From the NCBI RefSeq assembly GCF_025965855.1, contig NZ_JAOPWB010000172.1:1-37826 (forward strand): 37,826 bases of DNA. Reading direction: 5' to 3'. A program made the position numbers and the translations under genes. This document shows, one piece after another, positions 9,274-21,358 of the stretch. The DNA comes from Mycobacterium sp. GTDB lineage: Bacteria > Actinomycetota > Actinomycetes > Mycobacteriales > Mycobacteriaceae. Below the pieces are notes generated by a model. The model saw only the letters and a list, made by a program, of their open reading frames with translations. It made no database searches and had not been told where the DNA came from. Numbering within the stretch: the stretch's first letter is position 1; the number at the start of each line of letters is the position of its first letter.

Positions 9274-10638
9274 TCAGAAAGCTGCCACGGCCTGCGGGTC
9301 GGCCGCGTCGGCGCCGAACTTTCGGGCCGCGGCGAAGCCGAGCTCCAGGTCGGCCAGGATGTCGTCGATGCCCTCGATGCCGACGGCCAGCCGCACCAGG
9401 CCGGGGCTGACGCCGGTGGTCAGTTGCTCCTCGGCGCTCAGCTGGGCGTGGGTGGTCGACGCCGGGTGAATCACCAGGGAGCGCACGTCGCCGATGTTGG
9501 CGACGTGGCTGTGCAGCTGCAGCGCGTTCACGAACGCCTTGCCGGCCTCGACCCCGCCGGCCAGCTCGAACGCCAGCACGGCTCCGGTTCCTTTGGGCGC
9601 CAGCTGCTTTCCCCGCTCGTACCAGGGCGAGCTGGGCAGCCCCGCGTAGTTCACGGACAGCACGCCGTCGTGGCCGGACAAAAACTCGGCGACCCGCTGC
9701 GCGTTGGCGACGTGGCGCTCGACGCGCAGGCTCAGCGTCTCCAGGCCCTGGGCCACCAGGAACGCGTTGAACGGCGCGGCGGCCGAACCCAGGTCACGCA
9801 GCAGTTGCACGCGGGCCTTGAGCGCGTACGCCGGCGGGCCCAGCTCGGCGAACACCACGCCGTGATAGCTGGGGTCGGGCGTGGTGAATCCGGGGAACCG
9901 GCCCTGCGTCCAGTCGAAGGTGCCGCCGTCGACGATCACGCCGGCGATCGCGGCGCCGTGCCCGCCCAGGTACTTGGTGGCCGAGTGCACCACGATGTCG
10001 GCGCCCTGCGTGAACGGCTGGATCAGGTACGGCGTCGCGATGGTGTTGTCGACGATCAGAGGCACACCGTTGGCGTGGGCGACCCCGGAAACCCCCGGGG
10101 TGTCCAGGATGTCGATCTGCGGGTTGGAGATGGTCTCGGCGAAGAACGCCTTGGTGTTCGGCCGCACCGCCGCCTGCCACGAATCGAGATCGTCGGGATC
10201 CTCGACGAAGCTGACGTCGATGCCGAGCTTCGGCAGCGAATAGTGGAACAGGTTATAAGTCCCGCCGTAGAGCCGCGGGCTGGAGACGATGTGATCCCCG
10301 GCACTCGCGAGGTTCAATATGGCGAATGTCTCAGCGGCCTGCCCGGAGGATAGGAACAGCGCGGCCACCCCGCCCTCGAGCGCGGCGATGCGTTGCTCGA
10401 CGACGTCGGTGGTCGGGTTGCCGATCCGGGTGTAGATGTTGCCCGGAATCTCGAGCCCGAAGAGGGCCGCGGCGTGCGTGGTGTCGTCGAAGACGTAGGA
10501 CGTGGTCTGGTAGATCGGCAGGGCGCGGGCTTTGGTCGCCGGGTCGGGACTCTGGCCGGCGTGCACCTGCTTCGTCTCGAACGACCAATGCGCGGTCGGA
10601 TCGGCCTCGGGACTGGTTTCGTTGTTTTGGGAGCTCAC
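9274..10638 (-). CDS. metY: O-acetylhomoserine sulfhydrylase MetY (annotated MetC, Rv3340, in M. tuberculosis)
   Basis: A PLP enzyme that makes homocysteine from O-acetylhomoserine and sulfide. The 454-residue protein shows the Cys/Met-metabolism PLP fold: [10 protein letters not shown], the R-GNPT box ([21 protein letters not shown]), [19 protein letters not shown] and the Schiff-base lysine in [12 protein letters not shown] (about K222). The length fits the OAH-sulfhydrylase branch rather than the ~390-residue cystathionine lyases and synthases. The GTG at 10638 opens [13 protein letters not shown]; only a weak AGAAG precedes it at 14-18 nt. It is the first large gene of the operon, and its leader carries a SAM-IV aptamer and a small upstream ORF, so SAM and possibly amino-acid supply should control it. 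Confidence 0.93.
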   Translation of the reverse strand: MSSQNNETSPEADPTAHWSFETKQVHAGQSPDPATKARALPIYQTTSYVFDDTTHAAALFGLEIPGNIYTRIGNPTTDVVEQRIAALEGGVAALFLSSGQAAETFAILNLASAGDHIVSSPRLYGGTYNLFHYSLPKLGIDVSFVEDPDDLDSWQAAVRPNTKAFFAETISNPQIDILDTPGVSGVAHANGVPLIVDNTIATPYLIQPFTQGADIVVHSATKYLGGHGAAIAGVIVDGGTFDWTQGRFPGFTTPDPSYHGVVFAELGPPAYALKARVQLLRDLGSAAAPFNAFLVAQGLETLSLRVERHVANAQRVAEFLSGHDGVLSVNYAGLPSSPWYERGKQLAPKGTGAVLAFELAGGVEAGKAFVNALQLHSHVANIGDVRSLVIHPASTTHAQLSAEEQLTTGVSPGLVRLAVGIEGIDDILADLELGFAAARKFGADAADPQAVAAF

Positions 10639-10700
10639 GTGCGGTGTGCTTTCTTCTCAGAAGGGCATGAATTCGGGCATCGGGAAGGTGCGCGGTCGAA

Positions 10701-10748
10701 TTAGCGACGGCAGACAATGCGACGCGAATGAGCTTGATGAATGCACAT
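10701..10748 (-). CDS. putative metY leader peptide (upstream ORF, 15 codons)
   Basis: The minus strand between the SAM-IV aptamer and metY holds a short ORF reading MCIHQAHSRRIVCRR and then TAA. It has a good ribosome binding site, GAGGGG at 10756-10761, 7 nt before the ATG; an in-frame GTG one codon earlier (10751) would add one residue. It contains two Cys and a run of Arg near the end. Actinobacteria are known to use short Cys-containing leader peptides ahead of sulfur-assimilation genes, and this fits that pattern. The ORF ends 62 nt upstream of the metY start. Existence as a translated peptide is inferred from sequence only. Confidence 0.5.
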   Translation of the reverse strand: MCIHQAHSRRIVCRR

Positions 10749-10755
10749 CACGTTT

Positions 10756-10788
10756 CCCCTCTAGTCAGGGGTCCGGTATGGCGGACCC
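10756..10788 (-). promoter_or_regulatory. candidate expression platform: two mutually exclusive hairpins before the leader peptide
   Basis: On the minus strand, GGGTCCG (10788-10782) pairs perfectly with CGGACCC (10775-10769) around a 6-nt loop. The next element, CCCCT (10771-10767), pairs with AGGGG (10760-10756) around GACTAG. The second hairpin buries the leader-peptide ribosome binding site. The hairpins share bases 10769-10771, so they cannot both form. The 5' arm of the first is also the 3' end of the conserved aptamer. This is the layout of a translational OFF switch: aptamer bound, first hairpin blocked, second hairpin forms, site closed. The pairing is seen directly; the mechanism is inferred. 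Confidence 0.5.
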
Positions 10789-10901
10789 GCGCTTGCCGCG
10801 CAGCCTGTGGCTACTAGACCTGGTCTTTCACCCGGGGCACCCCACCGCGGTTGGAGGGTTGCCGGCCAGCAAGCCGGGGCTTAACGCTGGCACTCATGAC
10901 C
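10783..10901 (-). ncRNA. SAM-IV riboswitch aptamer upstream of metY
   Basis: The minus-strand sequence matches the mycobacterial SAM-IV aptamer (Rfam RF00634) as I remember it, almost base for base over about 119 nt. It begins GGTCATGAGTGCCAGCG, continues with AAGCCCCGGCTTGCTGG, CCGGCAACCCTCCAACCGC and GGTGGGGTGCCCCGGGTG, and ends GCGGCAAGCGCGGGTC. The P1 partners GGTC and GACC are present, and the variable stem GTAGCC-ACA-GGCTGC keeps pairing through one G-U. SAM-IV aptamers bind S-adenosylmethionine and usually repress methionine or SAM genes; here the next large gene is metY. Position and strand agree with that role. Confidence 0.93.
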
Positions 10902-10908
10902 GATGTGA

Positions 10909-10939
10909 AGCCTATCTCATAGCGGCGAGTCGATGCCAA
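10909..10939 (-). promoter_or_regulatory. weak candidate promoter for the SAM-IV/metY transcript
   Basis: On the minus strand TTGGCA (10939-10934) and TAGGCT (10914-10909) resemble SigA -35 and -10 boxes with a 19-bp spacer, longer than usual. The implied start near 10902 coincides with the first base of the aptamer, the only reason to prefer it. Low confidence. The rest of 10902-11077 contains no gene that I can support. Confidence 0.25.
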
Positions 10940-11077
10940 TGGGCCGATCCGGCGGCCATCGGTGCCGCACTTCGCGCGCTGGCCTGCGGGTCGACACCTG
11001 TCCAAACACCCTTGATAACGTGGCAACCAGACGCTGAGCCCCATCAGTATCTGACCAATGACGCCGGGAGATGGACC

Positions 11078-13315
<2,238 letters not shown>

Positions 13316-13342
13316 CGCCGCGAGGAGAAAGTCGAACTCGAT

Positions 13343-14572
13343 ATGTCCAACGAATCCAAGATCAAAGTCAAGGGCCCGGTAGTCGAGCTCGACGGCGACG
13401 AGATGACCCGCGTCATCTGGAAGTTCATCAAGGACATGCTGATCCTGCCCCATCTCGACATCAACCTGGAGTACTACGACCTGGGCATGGAGCACCGCGA
13501 CCGCACCGACGATCAGGTGACGATCGACGCGGCCTATGCGATCAAGAAGCACGGCGTGGGCGTCAAGTGCGCGACCATCACCCCCGACGAGGCCCGCGTT
13601 CAGGAATTCAATCTGAAGAAGATGTGGCTGTCGCCAAACGGAACCATCCGGAACATCTTGGGCGGCACCATCTTCCGCGAGCCGATCGTGATCTCGAACG
13701 TCCCGCGCCTGGTTCCGGGCTGGACCAAGCCAATTGTCATCGGCCGTCACGCTTTTGGTGACCAGTACCGGGCGACGAACTTCAAGGTCGACCAGGCGGG
13801 CACCGTCACGTTGACGTTCACCCCCGCCGACGGCAGCGAGCCGATGGTGCACGAGCTGGTGTCCATCCCCGAGGACGGCGGCGTCGTGATGGGCATGTAC
13901 AACTTCAAGCAATCCATCCGCGATTTCGCGCGCGCCTCGTTCGCCTACGGCCTCAACGCCAAGTGGCCGGTGTATCTGTCCACCAAGAACACCATCCTCA
14001 AGGCCTACGACGGCATGTTCAAAGACGAGTTCCAGCGCATCTACGACGAGGAATTCAAGGAGCAGTTCGAAGCCGAGGGGCTGACCTACGAGCACCGGCT
14101 CATCGACGACATGGTCGCGGCCTGCCTCAAGTGGGAGGGCGGCTACGTCTGGGCCTGTAAGAACTACGACGGCGACGTGCAGTCCGACACCGTCGCGCAG
14201 GGGTACGGCTCGCTGGGGCTGATGACGTCGGTGCTGATGACCGCCGACGGCAAGACCGTCGAGGCCGAGGCCGCGCACGGCACCGTCACCCGCCACTTCA
14301 GGCAGTATCAGGCCGGCAAGCCGACCTCGACCAATCCGATCGCCTCGATCTTCGCCTGGACCCGGGGACTGCAGCACCGCGGCAAGCTGGACGACACCCC
14401 CGAGGTGATCGAGTTCGCCCAAAAGCTGGAGGAAGTCGTCATCTCCACGGTCGAGGGCGGCAAGATGACCAAGGACCTGGCCATCCTCATCGGGCCCGAG
14501 CAGGAGTACCAGAACAGCGAGGAATTCCTCAATTCCATCGCCGAGAATCTGGAGAAGGCTTTAGCCGGCTAG
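13343..14572 (+). CDS. icd1: NADP-dependent isocitrate dehydrogenase, homodimeric type
   Basis: A 409-residue isocitrate dehydrogenase (Rv3339c-like) of the eukaryotic-type NADP branch, unrelated in fold to the monomeric enzyme encoded just upstream. It shows [25 protein letters not shown], the substrate loop [43 protein letters not shown] (Asp and Lys metal/catalytic residues, split here by position), and [10 protein letters not shown] for NADP binding. A GAGGAG sequence lies about 16 nt before the ATG, rather far. It may share a transcript with icd2. The stop codon lies in a CTAG shared with the convergent hydrolase gene. In M. tuberculosis icd1 is the direct neighbour of the metY gene. Confidence 0.95.
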   Translation: MSNESKIKVKGPVVELDGDEMTRVIWKFIKDMLILPHLDINLEYYDLGMEHRDRTDDQVTIDAAYAIKKHGVGVKCATITPDEARVQEFNLKKMWLSPNGTIRNILGGTIFREPIVISNVPRLVPGWTKPIVIGRHAFGDQYRATNFKVDQAGTVTLTFTPADGSEPMVHELVSIPEDGGVVMGMYNFKQSIRDFARASFAYGLNAKWPVYLSTKNTILKAYDGMFKDEFQRIYDEEFKEQFEAEGLTYEHRLIDDMVAACLKWEGGYVWACKNYDGDVQSDTVAQGYGSLGLMTSVLMTADGKTVEAEAAHGTVTRHFRQYQAGKPTSTNPIASIFAWTRGLQHRGKLDDTPEVIEFAQKLEEVVISTVEGGKMTKDLAILIGPEQEYQNSEEFLNSIAENLEKALAG

Positions 14573-15420
14573 CCGGTGGGCTGTTCGCGGCCCGGGGACG
14601 GGCAGCGTTCTTCGATGAAGCCGGTGATCACCTCGGTGACGCGGCCGGGCGCCTCGAACATCGGGACGTGCCCCACGCCGTCGAGCTTGGTGACCTGGTG
14701 GTTTTGCGGTAGGTGGGTGCTGAAGTGCCGGCTGAATCGGGGCGCGGGAATGATCCGATCCTTCTCGCAGATCACCAAATGCGCGGGCACGGCGTTGAGC
14801 GCCAGCTCCCGCAGGCCGGGCAGCAGCGTCGCCTTGACCAGCAGCTGGAAGTAGGCCGGGCAGTGCGCGGCGTCGTCGATGATGGCGGACAGCTGGCGCT
14901 CGCTGACGCGGTCCGGCGACGCGCTGATTGCGTAGGTCGCTAGGCGGCGGCTGAACGGCAGGTGCAACACGCGCGGCCCGAACGCCCAGGCGAGTACGAG
15001 CAGCGGGATGCCCAGGATGAACTTGGCGATCACCTCGAACTTGGCCGGGGTCCAGCGCGTCCAACCGCCGGCCGGGGCGATGCCGGTGACGCTGCGCGCC
15101 CGCCCGCGCCGCTCGAGTTCGAAGGCCACCCAGCCGCCCAGCGAGTTGCCGACGATGTGGGCGGTCTTCCAGCCCAGTTCGTCCATCTGGCGCTCCACGT
15201 GATCGGCGAGCAGCGCCGACGACAGGAACCAGGTGCCGGCGGGCGGGCCGCCGTTGTGGCCGGCCATCGTCGGGGCGAAGACCTCGTAGCGGCCGGTGTC
15301 CGCCAGCTGCTGCGCCACGTCCTCCCACACCGCCTGCGACAGCAGGAACGGATGCAGCAGCAGGATCGGTTCTCCGGAACCGAGGTGGATCGGCGGACGG
15401 GTCCCCACGTTGCTCCCCAT
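14569..15420 (-). CDS. alpha/beta hydrolase (Rv3337/Rv3338 region)
   Basis: A 283-residue alpha/beta hydrolase of unknown substrate. It opens [18 protein letters not shown] and continues with [17 protein letters not shown] (oxyanion region). The nucleophile elbow is [10 protein letters not shown] near residue 110. An acid candidate lies in CEKDRIIPA, and the catalytic His in [13 protein letters not shown] near residue 260. A hydrophobic stretch near residues 145-165 ([18 protein letters not shown]) may be a lid or membrane-associated helix. The ATG at 15420 has no good ribosome binding site. Its tail overlaps icd1 by 4 bp. As I recall, the M. tuberculosis counterpart region is annotated as two short genes, so this may be the intact form. 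Confidence 0.82.
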   Translation of the reverse strand: MGSNVGTRPPIHLGSGEPILLLHPFLLSQAVWEDVAQQLADTGRYEVFAPTMAGHNGGPPAGTWFLSSALLADHVERQMDELGWKTAHIVGNSLGGWVAFELERRGRARSVTGIAPAGGWTRWTPAKFEVIAKFILGIPLLVLAWAFGPRVLHLPFSRRLATYAISASPDRVSERQLSAIIDDAAHCPAYFQLLVKATLLPGLRELALNAVPAHLVICEKDRIIPAPRFSRHFSTHLPQNHQVTKLDGVGHVPMFEAPGRVTEVITGFIEERCPSPGREQPTG

Positions 15421-15494
15421 GGATCCGACAGTAATGGCGGTACCGCCGGTACCGCAAACAACGGCCGGTCTGCGCGTGAAAAGATCGGGGCATC

Positions 15495-15640
15495 TTGACG
15501 TCCTCCCCCGCCTACAGGCGGGGGATTCCAACCACGTCGCACCTAGGCAGCAGGAGGACAGAGTTGAGGTTCACGGTTCGCAGACCGGCTAGTGCCGAGG
15601 TCTCCCCGTGCTGTCACCGCCCGTCCGGCGGCGATGTTGC
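15495..15640 (-). ncRNA. candidate omega RNA scaffold at the tnpB 3' end
   Basis: TnpB proteins of IS200/IS605 elements use a guide RNA made from the 3' end of the tnpB transcript and the element right end; the guide is the sequence just outside. Here the minus-strand transcript would run through the tnpB tail and the hairpin at 15504-15525 to the GACGTCAA tip. The guide would start outside with GATGCCCCGATC (15494 downward). The 5' limit given is a guess based on usual scaffold length. Family knowledge plus position only; no expression evidence. Confidence 0.4.
15504..15525. repeat. right-end hairpin of the tnpB element
   Basis: TCCCCCGCC (15504-15512) and GGCGGGGGA (15517-15525) form a perfect 9-bp stem around TACA, about 20 bp beyond the tnpB stop codon. 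This is the subterminal hairpin expected at the right end of an IS200/IS605 element. Confidence 0.75.
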
Positions 15641-16727
15641 GTGCTGCGTTCACGTCGGCATTGCACGGGCCGGCACCACAGGCGACACACTGAAAAACCG
15701 CTTGGCTCTTGCGGTTTTCCGGCGCGACATGGCCGCAGTGGGAGCATCGTTGCGACGTGTACGCCGCGGGGACAAGTTCCAGGCGCCCCACAGCTTTGTG
15801 CTCGAGCCGGGCCACCAGCAGCCCCCACCCGTGGCGGCTGATCGCACGATTGAGTCCCCGTTTCTGTGCGACGTTGGTGCCCGCGCAGTCACGGGTGCCC
15901 TGCGCCGAGCGGGTCATGGCCCGCAGGTTCAAGTCCTCGACGCGGACGGTCTCGAACCGACGCGCCACATCGGTGGTGGTCTTTTCCACCCAGTCACGGC
16001 GCCGGTCGGCGTCACGCGCCCGCAGCCTCGCGATGGCGAGCTTGGTTCGTTCCCGCCTGTGAGATCCGCGTCGCGCCCGGGCCAGACGCCGCTGCAATCG
16101 GCGCAGCCGCTCGGTCTCGCGACTGTGAAGGCGTGGGGCGTGCCGCAGCTCCCCGGTGGACAGCGCCGCAGACACCGTCACGCCGCGATCAACGCCGACC
16201 ACGCTGCCATCATCGGGTCCCGGGATGGGTGCAGGGATGACAGCAAATGCGATGTGCCAACGCCCAGAGCGATCCCGAGTGACTCGGTAGGATTTCACCG
16301 CCTCGGGGATGTCACGGGTCCAGCGGAACCGCACCCACCCAATTTTGGGTATCCACACCTGCCCGTGGCGCCGGCTGAGCCGGTGAATGTGGCGCGGTTT
16401 GACGCCGACTTGTCGAAATCCCTCATGCTGACCAGCCTTGCGCCAGGTGGGGCGACGGTGGGTGCGGTGGAAGAAGTTGCGCATCGCTTGGGTGAAGTCG
16501 CGCAGCGCCTGTTGCTGCACGGTCTGCGATCCGGCTGCCAACCAGTCGTATTCGGCGCGCGCAGCAGTCAACTGGGCACACTGCTCGTGGTAGCCAGGCG
16601 CTTGGCGGCCTGGCTGCCAATGCTGTTGCTGCTCCACTGCCAAATTCCACACAAACCGGGCGTGCCGACAGTGCGCGGCCAATACAGCCACCTGCCCCGG
16701 GCTGGGAAGCAAACGGAACCTACACAC
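15543..16727 (-). CDS. tnpB: TnpB-family RNA-guided nuclease (IS200/IS605 OrfB)
   Basis: A 394-residue TnpB, ancestor-type relative of Cas12. The N-terminal helix-turn-helix region begins CRFRLLPSPGQVAVL and contains HARFVWNLAVEQ. The RuvC nuclease residues are all in place: Asp in VVGVDRGV, Glu in VRVEDLNLRAM and Asp in CNADVNAARNI. A CxxC...CxxC zinc finger (CSHC, then CVAC) sits between the last two. The protein should therefore be catalytically competent. The start is uncertain: the GTG at 16727 gives the family N-terminus, while an ATG at 16826 would run through the left-end hairpin. No tnpA accompanies it. Confidence 0.85.
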   Translation of the reverse strand: MCRFRLLPSPGQVAVLAAHCRHARFVWNLAVEQQQHWQPGRQAPGYHEQCAQLTAARAEYDWLAAGSQTVQQQALRDFTQAMRNFFHRTHRRPTWRKAGQHEGFRQVGVKPRHIHRLSRRHGQVWIPKIGWVRFRWTRDIPEAVKSYRVTRDRSGRWHIAFAVIPAPIPGPDDGSVVGVDRGVTVSAALSTGELRHAPRLHSRETERLRRLQRRLARARRGSHRRERTKLAIARLRARDADRRRDWVEKTTTDVARRFETVRVEDLNLRAMTRSAQGTRDCAGTNVAQKRGLNRAISRHGWGLLVARLEHKAVGRLELVPAAYTSQRCSHCGHVAPENRKSQAVFQCVACGAGPCNADVNAARNIAAGRAVTARGDLGTSRSANREPQLCPPAA

Positions 16728-16740
16728 AGCGACAACGTAA

Positions 16741-17844
<1,104 letters not shown>

Positions 17845-17852
17845 GTTTCACC

Positions 17853-18881
17853 ATGAGCGAGCCGGCCAAGCCAGGCGTCCTCGATCGGCTGCGGGCCCGG
17901 TTTCGATGGCTCGACCACGTCGTGCGGGCCTATCAACGCTTCGATGAGCGCAACGGCGGCTTCTACGCCGCCGGCCTCACCTACTACACGATCTTCGCGT
18001 TATTCCCGTTGCTGATGGTGGGTTTCGCGGCGTTCGGGTTCCTGCTGTCGCGCCGGCCCCACCTGCTGAACACGATCGACGACCGCATCCGGTCCTCGGT
18101 GTCCGGCGCCCTTTCGCAACAGCTGGTGGACCTGATGAATTCCGCGATCGAGGCGCGGACCTCGGTCGGCGTCATCGGGCTGGCCACCGCGGCCTGGGCG
18201 GGTCTGGGCTGGATATCGCACCTGCGGGGCGCGGTAACCGAGATGTGGTGGGACAAGCGCATCGATTCGCCGGGCTTCGTACGCAACAAGCTTTCCGACC
18301 TGGTGGCGATGCTGGGGACGTTCGTGGTGGCGTTGGCCACCGTGGCGCTGAGCACGCTCGGCCACCAGGCGCCGATGGCTGCGGTGCTGAGATGGCTTGG
18401 GATACCAGAGTCTTCGGTGTTCGACTGGTTGTTCCGGCTTTTCTCGATATTGATCGCGTTGTTCGTGTCGTGGCTGTTGTTCACCTGGATGATCGCCCGG
18501 CTGCCGCGCGAGAAGGTCAACCTGGTCGACTCGATGCGGGCCGGGCTGCTGGCGGCGATCGGGTTCGAACTGTTCAAGCAGGTGGTTTCGCTGTATCTGA
18601 AGGCGGTGCTGCGCAGCCCCGCGGGGGCCACCTTCGGGCCGGTCCTGGGCCTCATGGTGTTCTCCTACATCACCGCGTATTTGGTGCTGTTCGCCGCGGC
18701 TTGGGCCGCCACCGCGTCCGACGATCCGCGGGCCAGGCCCGTGGACCCCCCGCCGCCCGCGATCATCGCCCCGCGGGTGCAGCTGGACAAGGGGCTGAGC
18801 ACGCGTCAGACCCTGACCGCGATGGGCCTGGGAGCCGCTGGGGCGCTGGCGTTTTCCCGGCTGGCCCGCCGGCTTCGATAG
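17853..18881 (+). CDS. YihY/BrkB-family inner membrane protein (Rv3335c-like)
   Basis: A 342-residue integral membrane protein of the YihY/UPF0761 family, function unsettled. Family hallmarks are RNGGFYAAGLTYYTIFALFP at the first membrane segment (about residues 33-65), WAGLGWISHLRGAVTEMW, LFTWMIARLPREKV and GPVLGLMVFSYITAYLVLFAAAW. About six membrane segments are visible, followed by a hydrophilic Pro/Asp-rich region and a final GAAGALAFSRLARRLR. It starts 8 bp after trpS and is probably cotranscribed with it. Its stop lies 6 bp from the convergent nagA stop. The MerR regulator (Rv3334) and Pro-rich gene (Rv3333c) that follow in M. tuberculosis are absent. Confidence 0.9.
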   Translation: MSEPAKPGVLDRLRARFRWLDHVVRAYQRFDERNGGFYAAGLTYYTIFALFPLLMVGFAAFGFLLSRRPHLLNTIDDRIRSSVSGALSQQLVDLMNSAIEARTSVGVIGLATAAWAGLGWISHLRGAVTEMWWDKRIDSPGFVRNKLSDLVAMLGTFVVALATVALSTLGHQAPMAAVLRWLGIPESSVFDWLFRLFSILIALFVSWLLFTWMIARLPREKVNLVDSMRAGLLAAIGFELFKQVVSLYLKAVLRSPAGATFGPVLGLMVFSYITAYLVLFAAAWAATASDDPRARPVDPPPPAIIAPRVQLDKGLSTRQTLTAMGLGAAGALAFSRLARRLR

Positions 18882-18887
18882 CCGTGG

Positions 18888-20009
18888 CTACCCGTTCACC
18901 AGCCAGTCGCCGTGGGCCATGACGGCCGTGACCCGCAGTTCGCGGTCCAGCACAACAAGGTTGGCCTCAAACCCCGCCCGCAGCACGCCCACGCGTTGCA
19001 GCCCGAGGGCCCGCGCCGGCGTCGCCGCCGTCATGCGCGCCGCGGCGGCCAGTCCCGCGTCGGAGGCCACGCCGCGGAAGAGTCGATCCATGGTGGCGGT
19101 GCTGCCGGCGATCGTCGACGTGCCGTGCACCCGCGCCACGCCGGACACGACGTCGACCGGCACCGCGCCAAGCCGAAACGTCCCGTCGGCGCGGCCGGCC
19201 GCGGCGAGGGCGTCGGTGACCACGGCGACCCGGTCGGGCCCCGCGGCCCGGATCACCGCCCGCACGACCTCCGGGTGCACGTGCACGCCGTCGGCGATGA
19301 GTTCGACCGTCACCCCCGGGTCCTGCAGCAACGCGAGCGCGGGTCCCGGTTCGCGGTGGTGCAGCGGCGGCATCGCGTTGAACAGGTGGGTGCCCACCGT
19401 GGCGCCCGCGGCGATCGTCCGTTGCGTCTGCTCGTAGGTCGCGTCGGTATGGCCCACGGCCACAACCACATCCGCGTCCAGAAACCGCCGGATCGCGTCC
19501 TCGGCTCCCGGCAATTCCGGCGCCAGCGTGACCATCCGGATTGCGCCGCCGCCGGCGGCGAGCACGGCGTCGATCTCGGCGGGATCCGGGTTGCGCATCC
19601 GGGCGGGGTCGTGCGCGCCGCAGCGCGCCCGGCTCAGCCAGGGCCCCTCCAAGTGGATGCCCGCGACCGCGCCCCGTCGGGTCGCCGCGGCGAGCGCGCG
19701 CACGCCGGCGATCAGCTCCGCCGGCGAGGCGGTGACCAGGCTGGCGAGCGTGGTGGTGGTGCCGTGCCGCCGGTGAAAGTCCGCGGCCGCGCCGATGCCG
19801 TCGGCGTCGGTGTAGGAGGCGCCGCCCCCGCCGTGCACATGCATGTCGACAAAGCCCGGCACCACGACGCAATCCGGGAAGTCTTCGTCGGCCGGCCGCG
19901 GCGGTGGGCCGCCCCCACAGTCCAGGATCCGCCCGTCGGACGCCTCCAACCAGCCGGGCCGGCTGACCTGACCGTCGAGAACCATTGTTCCCCCGGCGAT
20001 CAATCCCAT
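18888..20009 (-). CDS. nagA: N-acetylglucosamine-6-phosphate deacetylase
   Basis: NagA removes acetate from GlcNAc-6-phosphate, returning amino sugars (for example from recycled peptidoglycan) to glucosamine-6-phosphate. The 373-residue amidohydrolase shows the metal motif VDMHVHGGGG (H57, H59), HLEGPWLSRARCGAHDP with the metal Glu, AVGHTDATYEQ, THLFNAMPPLHHREPG and the catalytic Asp in VVTDALAAAG. The ATG at 20009 gives a complete N-terminal beta domain; longer frames upstream run through sugI. It overlaps sugI by 10 bp and ends the dacB1-sugI-nagA operon, a layout that ties cell-wall trimming, sugar transport and amino-sugar use together. Confidence 0.93.
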   Translation of the reverse strand: MGLIAGGTMVLDGQVSRPGWLEASDGRILDCGGGPPPRPADEDFPDCVVVPGFVDMHVHGGGGASYTDADGIGAAADFHRRHGTTTTLASLVTASPAELIAGVRALAAATRRGAVAGIHLEGPWLSRARCGAHDPARMRNPDPAEIDAVLAAGGGAIRMVTLAPELPGAEDAIRRFLDADVVVAVGHTDATYEQTQRTIAAGATVGTHLFNAMPPLHHREPGPALALLQDPGVTVELIADGVHVHPEVVRAVIRAAGPDRVAVVTDALAAAGRADGTFRLGAVPVDVVSGVARVHGTSTIAGSTATMDRLFRGVASDAGLAAAARMTAATPARALGLQRVGVLRAGFEANLVVLDRELRVTAVMAHGDWLVNG

Positions 20010-21358
20010 CGGCCACCGTTTTCCCAGAAGTGGCTTATTTCCTCGAGTTGGCGTCCCTTGGTCTCCGGGGCGAACCGGTAGACGAAGCCGAAGGCGACCA
20101 CCGCGAGCACCGCGAACACCACGAAAGTGCCTGCGCCACCGAGCGAATGCAGCATGGTCAGAAAAACGGCGGCGATGATCGCGTTGGCGACCAGGTTGGA
20201 CGTGAGCATCGCGCTCGACCCGATGGACCGCAGCCGGGACGGGAAACTTTCGCTGGCATACACCCAGCCCAGCGAGCCAAAACCCAACGTGTAGCCGATG
20301 ATGAACAGCAGCACGCCGCCGAACCCGAAAACCAGTCCCGCGCCGCCGAGATGGTTCTGGGCGAACACGGCCAGCAGGACGACGTCGGCGACGATCATCA
20401 TCGCGATGCCGCACAACAGGATCGGACGCCGGCCCAGCCGGTCGACGAGCAGCAGCGCGGTGCACACCGCGGCCAGACCGGCGACCTGAACCAGCGCCGG
20501 CAACCCCAGCAGCGCGAAGTTGCCCGTGAAGCCCATGGCTTCGAATATCCGCGGGCTGTAGTAGATGATCGCGTTGATGCCGGTGATCTGGATCAGGAAA
20601 CCGAGCGTGACCACGAAGACGGTGGCCCGCAGATACGGCCTTCGCAGCATCTCGGAGAGGCCGCCTTTACCTTCGCTCAACGCGCGACCGATCTCGGCGA
20701 GCTCCTCGTCGACCTGTGCGTCCGGCTCGATCCGCAACAAGGCCCGGCGGCCGTCGTCGACCCGGCCCTTCAGCAGGTACCACCGGGCCGTATCGGGAAT
20801 CCGAATCAGCAAGGGCAGCAGCAGGATTGCGGGCACGGCGGCCAACCCCAGCATCCATCGCCAGCTGTGGGTGCCGGCCAACAGGTAACCGGTCAGGTAG
20901 CCGATGATCAGCGCGCTGACGATCGCCAGTTGGTAGGCCGTCAGAAGCGAGCCGCGCACCGCCGCCGGGGACGATTCCGCCACGTACACCGGGACGACCA
21001 CCACCGCCACGCCGATGGTCAGGCCGAGCAGGAACCGCGCCGCCAGCAGCATCGGCAGCGACACCGCGAGCGCGCCCAGCAGCGCGAACAGCGCGTAGCC
21101 GACGGTGATCAGCACCATCGACTTCTTGCGCCCGATCGCATTGGCGAGCACGCCGGCGCCGAGCGCCCCGGCGATCTGGCCGATCACCGCCATCGTCGTC
21201 AGCAGTTCCTGCTGCCGCGTGGTGAGCCCGAAGTCCTCGGTGACGAACAGCTGCGCGGCGGCGATGATCGACAGGTCGTAACCGTAGATGACGCCGACGC
21301 TGGCGGCGGTGAGCCCAACCCGCAGGCCCCGCCGCGAGACGGCGGGCCGTGATGTCAT
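20000..21358 (-). CDS. sugI: MFS sugar transporter SugI-like
   Basis: A 452-residue, 12-segment major facilitator of the sugar porter family. Signatures are [13 protein letters not shown] (motif A between segments 2 and 3), [21 protein letters not shown], the DTARW loop box after segment 6, [11 protein letters not shown] (second motif A), [17 protein letters not shown] and the C-terminal [12 protein letters not shown]. It probably imports a monosaccharide with protons; the substrate is unknown, but placement before nagA makes an amino sugar plausible (inference). It overlaps dacB1 by the TCAT/ATGA tetranucleotide and nagA by 10 bp, so translational coupling along the operon is likely. Confidence 0.92.
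   Translation of the reverse strand: MTSRPAVSRRGLRVGLTAASVGVIYGYDLSIIAAAQLFVTEDFGLTTRQQELLTTMAVIGQIAGALGAGVLANAIGRKKSMVLITVGYALFALLGALAVSLPMLLAARFLLGLTIGVAVVVVPVYVAESSPAAVRGSLLTAYQLAIVSALIIGYLTGYLLAGTHSWRWMLGLAAVPAILLLPLLIRIPDTARWYLLKGRVDDGRRALLRIEPDAQVDEELAEIGRALSEGKGGLSEMLRRPYLRATVFVVTLGFLIQITGINAIIYYSPRIFEAMGFTGNFALLGLPALVQVAGLAAVCTALLLVDRLGRRPILLCGIAMMIVADVVLLAVFAQNHLGGAGLVFGFGGVLLFIIGYTLGFGSLGWVYASESFPSRLRSIGSSAMLTSNLVANAIIAAVFLTMLHSLGGAGTFVVFAVLAVVAFGFVYRFAPETKGRQLEEISHFWENGGRWD

Noticed and set aside
10532..11077. Upstream extension of icd2
   Set aside because: The frame passes through the metY 5' end and the SAM-IV riboswitch on the opposite strand; the GTG at 11078 has a ribosome binding site and gives exactly 745 residues.
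19985..21352. Long open frame of about 450 codons on the plus strand
   Set aside because: Antisense shadow of sugI with Arg/Gln/His-rich low-complexity sequence and no family motif.
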